Shown in pieces: positions 57,028 through 64,000 of a DNA stretch of 64,000 nt. The first letter of the stretch is position 1. Every line of letters starts with the position of its first letter. A program made the translations under genes and the position numbers. Under the pieces are notes generated by a model. It was not told the origin of the DNA. It saw only the letters and a list, made by a program, of their open reading frames with translations, and searched no databases. Source of the stretch: Ctenosaura bakeri (taxonomy: Eukaryota; Chordata; Lepidosauria; Squamata; Iguanidae). The stretch covers positions 248,001-312,000 of the forward strand of contig CAOLHI010001243.1 of the NCBI GenBank assembly GCA_948474755.1, read 5' to 3'.

Positions 57028-57912
57028 TGTTGTTGCAGTCCAGGCCTACCCGGAGATAGCATTTGATATTGTTTTGATATCAAACCATTCGGCTTTCCTC
57101 TGACACCCCACTCCACATGTTTGCGAGGCCTCCGGACAAGCACGTAAACAGACGTGGCTGATAATTGCTGGACATTCCATTCTCCACTCAGGCAGGCCGG
57201 ACAAAGCCGGTTCGTCACTTCAGGGACCTCTCCAGCAAACACCTCCTTGCTTATGCGCGATACTAACAAAGGCTCCCCTGCCCCGAGCAGGTAGCCTGAC
57301 AAAGCTGCACTAAGCGCTCCACATTTGCATACTGGCTACACTATTGTTAATTCAGCTCTAAGCCAATCATGGTAAACTCTGACCTTTCCAAGGCTTTGTC
57401 TCACTCCTAAATTGCATTGTTCTGACCAAGTAAGGTATGGCCTGCAGTCACAATTCACCCTATAAAACCCCCCGATTCCAAGACCATCCTCGGATCACTC
57501 CGGACTTCCATCCCGCCTTGCTGCCACTTTGTTTGGCGAGCCGTCCCCTCAGTCCCATGTACTGAGATTCCATACCAACGAACTCAATCTCCAAACCTCT
57601 CCAGGACTACGAGACAGGTGTCATATCATCCACTTCCCTCTAAAAATCCCCATTTCCATTTCTCCAGTTAGCTGTGTGATTGTGGTGTCTTTAGTACTTG
57701 TCTATATTTAATAAAACATCATTTTTGCTATTTTAAACCATCTGACTGCTTGACTGACCTGACCCCGTAGATGCTGGGTTGCAAGATCCTGCTAAGTTAC
57801 CCTGCCTCTCGCTAGCTTTAGTGAGTGCTCCAGCTAATTTTCCCCAAGGTGTTGTTGTTGTTGTTTGGTTATTTAGGTGTCCCTCCCGGGACCCCCAGAG
57901 ATCAGGGTAACA
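57028..57912 (+). mobile_element. Solo LTR, 885 bp, nested in copia pol
   Basis: It begins TGTTGTTGCAGTCC, ends ATCAGGGTAACA, and TGGG flanks both sides (57024-57027, 57913-57916), a 4-bp target duplication. TATAAAAC lies at 57461 and AATAAA at 57710-57715, on the plus strand in LTR order. It aligns with the minus-strand LTR at 37318-38229 (CTTCCATCCC, CCTGACCCCGTAG, CTGCCTC). The interior has no coding domains. A (GTT)n run lies near its 3' end at about 57849-57866. Confidence 0.85.
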
Positions 57913-57916
57913 TGGG

Positions 57917-58860
57917 AATGTGGGTAAGGTCATTAGAAATGGGGCTATGTGTGCTGTGAGTGAGCTTAGAGACCGACTGTATAAGTTCATGCCAAAACAA
58001 AACACCCATATGGTATATAGCAATAAGCTCCAGCATGACAATTGTATTCATCTGTTGCATAGAAGGATGGGGCATGACAGTTTTCAAGTTCTAAGGAAAC
58101 TGCCTGAGTATTGTAAAGACTGCAAAATTAATCCTTGTGATGCCTTTTTGGACTATGCTGTCTGTAAACAATCCAAAATAAAAGCACACTCAATTCCCAA
58201 ATTCAGTAACAGGGTGTCAACACAGCCTTTTCAGTTAGTGCACTCAGACCTCATTGGCCCCATGCCAAGATCCCAGGGTGGGGCACAGTATGTGATGCTC
58301 CTGGTAGATGACTATAGCAGGCACACTTTCTGCTACCTCCTGAAACAAAAATCTGAGGTTTGTGGAGTAATTAAGAATTGGTGTGCCTATGTGGAGTGAC
58401 AGTTTGGGTGCAAAGTAAAAACTCCCCAGACTGACAGAGGAGGTGAATATATGGCTGAGAGTTTGCAGCACTGGTTACAGAAAAATGGCATTAGTCATAG
58501 ACTGATGACCCCCTATTGCCCCCAACAGAATGGCGTGGCAGAAAAAAATGGGGGAGTTCTGCAGGTAATTATGAGTTCTTCATTAGCAGACACTGACATG
58601 CTTCAAAAAGCTTGGGGTGATGCAATGCTTACTGCCAACTACATTCATAATAGGTTGTGAAGCAGTGTTGTAAATCAAACTCCCTATGAAAGGTTGCATG
58701 ATAAGAAGCCTTCTGTTGCCCACATGAAAGTGTTTGGGAGTTATGCCTGGGTACACATCCCTAAAGCCCAGAGGAGAAAGGGCAGCCCAAAACCTGTAGG
58801 GTGTGTTTTGTTGTGTGTGCCCCTGGTGGAGGCTATCATTTTGATCTCAATAATGGAAGG
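57917..58860 (+). pseudogene. copia integrase
   Basis: After the nested LTR come the pre-integrase HHCC zinc site (LLHRRMGHDSF, then CKDCK around 58040-58130), the catalytic core with HSDLIGPM (first Asp, about 58240), QTDRGGEY (second Asp, about 58430) and YCPQQNGVAEKN (Glu, about 58530). The D-D-E triad is therefore present. TGA at 58397-58399 splits the core and TGA at 58658-58660 cuts the end; the same frame resumes each time (for example TPYERLHDKKPSVAHMKVFG). Integrase would insert the cDNA into the genome. Confidence 0.85.
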
Positions 58861-59134
58861 GTGGTGATATCCTGAAATTCTCAGTTTGAAGAGCACAGTA
58901 ATTGGAAAAAAGTGCATGCAAATACTGAGATGCTCCTCCCAGTTAATGGTGAAAGTGATGCTGAGAGCACAGCACAGTCCACAGTCCTCCTCTCCTGCAG
59001 CAAGCCTTCCAAGGGTTAAACAGGAGGAGGAGCTGGAAGTTGAGCTGGGAGAAGTTTCTCAGGGTGCTGAGCAAGCTAATGGGGAGGAAAAACCTGTCTG
59101 AAAAAGAAGCAGATCATCAAGTGAGGATGAGGAG

Positions 59135-60144
59135 GTGCCAAGTGCTTTTCCTAGACAGTCAGACAGAAAAATGAAAGGCATTCCTCCACAAAAGTTTGTG
59201 GTGCAAAAAAATGTGAGAGTGTGCCAAGTTTCCTGCAAGCCTGAAACATTTGAAGATGTTTTGAGTTTGCCTAAGGCACAAGCTGACTGCTGGTTTGATG
59301 CCATGGACCAGGAAATGGAATCCATGCACAAACATGGTGTATTTACTTTGTGTAAGGTGCCAGAAGGTGTGACTCTGGTGGGCTGCTGGTGGGTGTACAA
59401 ACTCAAACCCCTGGCTTCAGGGGAGGTAAAGCACAAAGTCAGACTAGTTGCCCAGGGTTTTTCACAGACGAAGAATGAGTCTTTTGACTAAACTTTTGCG
59501 CCAACCGCAAGAAGTGAGAGTATCAGGCTGGTGTTGGCTCTGGCAGCACAGAGGAATGCTTTGGTGCACCCTTTTGATATTACAACAGCCTACCTCAAAG
59601 TTGATTTAACAGAAACAGGCACCAGGGTATGAGACAGGTAATCCCAATCTGGTGTACAGGTTAAACAAAGCCATTTATGGTCTAAAATAATCTGCCCATT
59701 GTTGGAACAAGTGCCTAGCTGGTGCTTTGCAGAGCTTGGATTTCAAACAAAGTGTGGCAGACCAGTGTGTGTACACCAAAGAGTTTGGAAAAGACCAAGA
59801 GGTTTTACTAGCCTTTGTTGATGACTTATGTTTAGTTACTACAACTAAGGAATAGGTAACAAGGTTTGTTAAGGAACTAGGTAAAAAGTTCCAAATCAAA
59901 GACCTGGGACCCATTAAACAGTACCTGGGTATTGAGGTACAAAGAACTGAGAAAGGGTTCCTGCTTAGCCAGAAGCAGAAGATATCACAACTGTTGCAAA
60001 GGTTCAACATGGTTGACTGTAAAGGTGTGCAAACCCCCATGTTGCAAGAGCTTACAAAAACTGTTGATAACAAAGTATTCCATGACAAAGAAATGTATCA
60101 ATCTGCTGTGGGATCTCTGTTATACTTGACTGAGTACAGCAGAT
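59135..60144 (+). pseudogene. copia reverse transcriptase, frame-shifted
   Basis: The first part reads ADCWFDAMDQEMESMHKHGV and LVGCWWVYKLKPLASGEV, the usual copia RT start, ending at TAA 59489-59491 before the TFAP motif. The palm is then in other frames: SIRLVLALAAQRNALVHPFD near 59520, and AFVDDLCLV at 59811 on, with the VDD catalytic pair intact. A further TAG follows at 59853-59855. KDLGPIKQYLGIEVQ and MYQSAVGSLLYL are also seen. Two frame changes lie between 59491 and 60145. Confidence 0.8.
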
Positions 60145-60753
60145 TTGTCCCTGACTGCTAACATTCTGAGAAGGGCTAGTGCTGAGCCCACACAGCAACA
60201 TTGGCAGGGGGTAAAAAGAGTGTTAAGCTATCTAAAAAACACTCTGGAGTACTGTCTATGTGTATCACCCTCTGAGAAATCTGAGCTGGTATGTTACTGT
60301 GACAGTGACTTCACTGAGGATTTATGTGACAGGAGGTCAACATTAGGAATCGTCATAATGTACAGTGGCACACTGATGCATTGGAAAACCAAAAAACAAA
60401 GTTCTGTGGCCATTTCAACTGCAGAAGCAGAATATGGTAGTCTCTCATATTTGTGCAATGAACTGGTTTGGTACACACGACTTGTAAAAGACTTAGGTGC
60501 TGACATTCCAACTCCTGTGACAGCATTTGATGATTCTCAAACTTGCATCCAAATGACCGTTAATGAAAAAGGGCATACCAAGCATGTAGATATCAAATAC
60601 CAAAATGTAAAACAGACAGTAGAAAGTGGTTTAGTCAAACTACAGTACTGCCAATCTGAGGAAAATGTTGCAGATGTGTTCACAAAACCATTCACAACTG
60701 TAAAACACTGGGACATGCTCAAGAAACTTGGAATGGTTGAGTGCAAACTATAA
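60145..60753 (+). pseudogene. copia RNase H, open 202 codons
   Basis: An uninterrupted frame holds VCYCDSDFTEDLCDRRSTLG (RNase H first Asp near 60304), WKTKKQSSVAISTAEAEYG (the conserved S-TAEAEY block), TKHVDIKYQNVK and NVADVFTKPFTTVKHWDML, the standard copia pol ending. Stop TAA at 60751-60753 is the natural end of pol, 17 bases before the polypurine tract. It is the best preserved part of the element. Confidence 0.85.
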
Positions 60754-60785
60754 ACTGCCGGTCCACTATAGAGGAAAAAGAGGGG

Positions 60786-61325
60786 TGTCAAGGATTTCTG
60801 CTGAGTCAGACATGGTTTCCTCTACGCGGAGGGCAGAAAATGAGGTGATGTGGCCAGACGTGCAGGTGCAAGGTTAATATGTCTGTCTGTTATGACTACA
60901 ACTTGTGTACTGGGGAAGGCCACATACCAGAAAGATGATTGGGTCACCTCATATATTCAGGGTGAGGATTAGCCCTTAAAAAGGCTAGGATCTGCCAGCA
61001 CAATTCACCAGTCCACCAGTTTGTAATTTTCCTGGCTGATCATGTTACGCTGCTGTCTATATATACTATGTAGGGTGAGATTCTGTCCGTTTTATCTCCA
61101 ATGTTGTTCTTTGTTCCTGATGTTTTTGCTTTCCTAATTGCCTTTTGGAAAACTTGCTGAAATGTCTTATCTTAGTGTGCAGTCATAAATCTGCTCTAAG
61201 CTTAAAGAATGCGTCTCCGACCTTTTTTGTCTGCTTGACTGAAAACTCAGGCTGCCGCGAAGTCTTGCCTCACTGTCTGCACTCTGCATGTGCTCAGAGG
61301 AGCCAGTCCCAGCCAAATCCTGACA
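60786..61325 (+). repeat. 3' LTR of the copia element
   Basis: It begins TGTCAAGGATTTCTGCTG immediately after the polypurine tract and ends CCAAATCCTGACA, with TG...CA ends. TTTGTAATTTTCC and TATATATACTATG lie in the U3/R area. The next bases, TATTATTCTAC, are the interior of a MITE. Confidence 0.8.
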
Positions 61326-61490
61326 TATTATTCTACTTTCAACATCCTATGGAGTCCTGGGGTTTGCCATTTAGAATTCAGAATTCTCAGCCAGAGAACT
61401 CTTTGGCCTCAGTAAACTAGAAACCCCAGAATTCCACAGGATGTTGAAAGTAGAATAATAGCATAATAACAATGTAGTGAGGAAATGGCC
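61326..61490. mobile_element. Harbinger-like MITE lacking its left 30 bases
   Basis: The body (TATTATTCTACTTTCAACAT through the core) and the right end GTAGTGAGGAAATGGCC are present. The left terminal repeat, about 30 bases in other copies, is missing exactly at the LTR edge. Confidence 0.75.
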
Positions 61491-62014
61491 ATAGTTTGAT
61501 ACCCTGGATTGCTGCTAAGTTTGGGCAACTTTGAAGGTTCCAGGAGCTGCCAAACATTTTGCAGGACATCTGGTTTCCTCTCCTATTGCAGACTGTACTA
61601 AGTCAGATAGGCCAAAGATCTGACACAGCTTTGCAACATATTATTTTTCCTTGTAGCGGAAAGCAGAAGATACCACTTACACTTCTGTGTTCATTCCTGA
61701 TATAGCTTTATGGCTCATTAAACAGAAGTTGATCGTTAAATTGTGTTGGATGCACAATAAATCAGTAGGAAAGTGGCCAGTCCAAGAAAGTAATTTTTGA
61801 CAGTGTAGCAGATGAAATAGGGAGAGATCTTTTCCCAAGACAAGGGCCTCTCCTGTACCGTACATGTTCTAGAAGAAATGTAACATGATATTAGTATCTT
61901 ACAATGACATGAAGCTAAAGTTTAGAGGATTAATTCTTACATGTATTCCAACACTGTGGGATTTTATTCCTCATGAACAGGTGTTGTTTTTTTTAAATAA
62001 ATCCTCTGAATGGG
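61491..62014. other. Gene-free stretch
   Basis: No gene or defined repeat recognised. Confidence 0.4.
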
Positions 62015-62661
62015 TGTTGGGATCCTAGTCTTAGTTGTCTCTGAAGGTTTATATGATATGGAGCCTGAACAAACCACTAGTGCATTGGTGTGATAATGGG
62101 GCTTCCCATTATCTAGACTTAGCTAAAGGGAGGCACTTCCCTCTTTGGGTAAACCAAGGGTTAATGAGGTATTGGAATTAGATTACATTTTAGTATGGGT
62201 CAGCATCATAGGTCATGTGGGTGAGAACTGACCAATCAAAAGGTAAGAGGTGAGCATCTTCAGGATGCTTCCAGATGCTTCCAAGGAGAAGTTATAAAAC
62301 TTGTTGTGAGGCCATGTGGCTGAGAGATAACAAAGGGACAACAAACAAACAACAAAGGAACTGCCAGTAGCAGGCTGCAGGCCGTAGGCCTCGTCTCCTG
62401 GCGTCTTCCTCGTAGAACATCTAATCTATGAACATCTGTGAGTACTAGAACTAGTTATCTAGTTGCGTTAGGGACTTTTCTGTTATTTTGGAGCTGGCTG
62501 ATCTAAAGAATGTATCTGTGCTTTCATATCTGTTCTTTTTGTAACTACTTGTAACTAAGTGTGCCTGGGAGGGGGGAGCCTCCCATGTGTGTATTGTCTT
62601 GTTCATTTGCATGCCTTGAATAAATACTTTCTGTAAGAACCCTGTTTCTCTCCTTCCCACA
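62015..62661 (+). mobile_element. Probable solo LTR, about 650 bp
   Basis: It begins TGTTGGGATCC and ends CTTCCCACA, so the edges form a short inverted repeat. CCAAT at 62232, TATAAA at 62293 and AATAAA at 62619-62624 occur in the order and spacing of an LTR promoter and polyadenylation site, followed by TGTAAGAACCCTG and a C/T-rich end. No clean target duplication was found, so the edges are uncertain by a few bases. It resembles none of the other LTRs here. Confidence 0.55.
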
Positions 62662-62874
62662 CCAACGCTAGATAGACTGGGGAAAAAGGGAGATCCTTAA
62701 GCTTAGGGATTGAAATATAATGGACAGAGTCCCACTGTACTGTCCTGTAATTCATAATTCAGTGGGTGGTGGCAGCAAAGATTAATATTAATCATGTATG
62801 GGAATGTACATTCCAGTTTCACATACTGGAATTCTACATTTCAGTATCACAATTGGTACTGAATGTATGAAGCA

Positions 62875-63110
62875 AGATCCAGTGTGGTGTAGTGATATAT
62901 GTGTTGGACTATGACTCTGCGGTTCAAATCCTCATTTGGCCATGGAAATCCATTCCATGTTGTTGGACAAGTCACACTCTCTCATCCTCAGAGGAGGGCA
63001 ATGCCAAGCTCCCTCTGAATCCATCTTTCCAAGAAAACCCTTTGATAGATTAGCCTTAGGGCTGGCATTGTTTGGTATGGCTTGAAAGCACACAGTGGCA
63101 ACAAAATATA
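62875..63110 (+). mobile_element. tRNA-derived SINE, plus orientation
   Basis: Head ATCCAGTGTGGTGTAGTGA, box B CGGTTCAAATCC, then GGCCATGGAAATCC, GACAAGTCACACTCTCTCAT, CCTCAGAGGAGGGCAATGCC, AAGAAAACCCTTTGATAG, and the end TTGAAAGCACACAGTGGCAACA. Same family as 28941-29184. Confidence 0.8.
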
Positions 63111-64000
63111 TGCAGTAGGTGTGTGATACCAGAGAAAAAGATACACAATCCTTTTAGCTAACTGAAGTTCACTTTCCTCACAGATGAGTGTGTGTCTGGA
63201 ATCTCCAAAACACATAGGACTCAACCAGTGCTTCCTAGTCCCCTAGGCTAGCACTAGTCCTTATATTTCTCCTAAGGACAGGACACAAACATATATAATC
63301 TCAAGCAATAGTTTTTATAGCAAGGGTTCAGATAAATACTTCTCTCCTACACAAATGCCAGGAGTCCCCCACTTTCCAGTAAGCATTTGAAAAGCAGACT
63401 ATATTCATTTTTCAGATTCTCATGGGAACACTACTGATCTCACGTGCTTTCAGTCTTGCTGCTGCTTGGTTCTACCAGCTTACTTTACTACTCAGTGTAT
63501 ACAATAAACTCTCAAGCCTATGTAAAAACAACCAACCAAGTGACCAATCAACCAGAAACCCAACTTTATATATTTTATGGTCTCAATAAGTTATTGGTTG
63601 GGGCAAGAGAAATGGAAAAAGAGTATATTTTTATTCAGTTTTTGAAAGCTGCACAAAGACAACAGAAGTGGCTGAAATTTGGGAAGCTTTTTACAACTGT
63701 TCAGGTAACAACACTCTTGAATATTGGTTTAGTTTTGTGTAGATTCTGCAATGACTCTGAGGCAATCTAATATCCTATTACAGTGTATGGGTGTTACTGC
63801 GGTTATCTGGCCCCAGCCCGAGGTCTACAATTTCATATTGGTTATGGTTAATATTTCCACGTGGCACTCCATAAGATGAACTCCATGTGTCTGAAAGGGT
63901 CACGGAAAGCCTGTGTAGGCAGGCATGGCTGCATGGTCTTAGTTATGCATGCTAGGTTTAGCCCAGTAAACAACTATCCGTCGCACAGCCAATAGTGCCC
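63111..64000. other. Gene-free stretch; composition changes near the right edge
   Basis: No gene recognised to about 63780. From there the sequence is more GC-rich (TCTGGCCCCAGCCCGAGG; GGCAGGCATGGCTGCATGG; CTATCCGTCGCACAGCC) and may be the start of another element that continues outside the window. It does not match anything else in this window that I can see. A 108-codon frame at 63444-63770 has no motif. Confidence 0.35.

Larger units (their letters stand above)
55528..61325 (+). mobile_element. Ty1/copia LTR retrotransposon, decayed, with nested solo LTR
   Basis: Order: short 5' LTR, gag-like ORF, zinc knuckle, protease, integrase, RT, RNase H, polypurine tract GAGGAAAAAGAGGGG (60771-60785), 540-base 3' LTR. 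Integrase before RT identifies the Ty1/copia superfamily as against Gypsy or retroviruses. At least five in-frame stops, two frame changes and an 885-base insertion make it inactive. LTR ends are about 88% alike over the comparable 130 bases by eye, indicating an old insertion. Confidence 0.85.

Overview
The window reads as vertebrate nuclear DNA, most probably from a squamate reptile (a lizard is the best guess). No complete host protein-coding gene, rRNA or tRNA gene can be supported. The organism call rests on the mix of interspersed repeats: a CR1 LINE with its octamer tail, L2-like LINE tails, tRNA-derived and 5S-rRNA-derived SINEs, a DIRS/Ngaro-type relic, a Tc1 relic, a pogo-like MITE, many Harbinger-like MITEs, several solo LTRs and a decayed Ty1/copia element. 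The taxonomic call is inference; the repeats themselves are read from the sequence.

Layout. 1-1740: minus-strand DIRS/Ngaro-like relic (tyrosine-recombinase end, then an SGNH-hydrolase end). 4020-6060: a very GC- and CpG-rich block made of a dimeric minisatellite, ending in a promoter-like CpG-rich stretch; an exon-like segment lies 0.9 kb further on. 6.4-25 kb: mostly AT-rich unique-looking DNA with MITEs, a Tc1 relic (12.37-13.33 kb), LINE tails, SINEs and a 240-bp pogo-type MITE. 25.38-26.84 kb: an internally deleted CR1 whose ORF1 esterase segment runs in frame into the ORF2 reverse transcriptase. 27-37 kb: SINEs, MITEs and plain AT-rich DNA. 37.3-41.3 kb: three solo LTRs close together. 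42.7-43.3 kb: a 593-bp foldback transposon with terminal motif CAGTGATGTA. 44.7-53.4 kb: MITEs, a 5S SINE, a SINE split by a palindromic MITE, and another LTR. 55.5-61.3 kb: a Ty1/copia element (gag, protease, integrase, RT, RNase H all recognisable, all disabled), split by an 885-bp solo LTR. 62.0-62.7 kb: one more LTR.

The genes do not form a pathway; what ties the window together is layered transposition. Relative ages can be read: a MITE landed in a SINE, a retroviral-type LTR landed inside the copia gene, and the copia 3' LTR abuts a MITE core. Target-site duplications read directly from the sequence support several calls: TGGG and GTTT (4 bp) for two LTRs of one family, TTTTG (5 bp) for another LTR, TA for the pogo-type MITE, CTGT for the foldback element, and 3-bp repeats (TTA, TTA, TAT, AAA, TCT, CAA) for a Harbinger-like MITE group.
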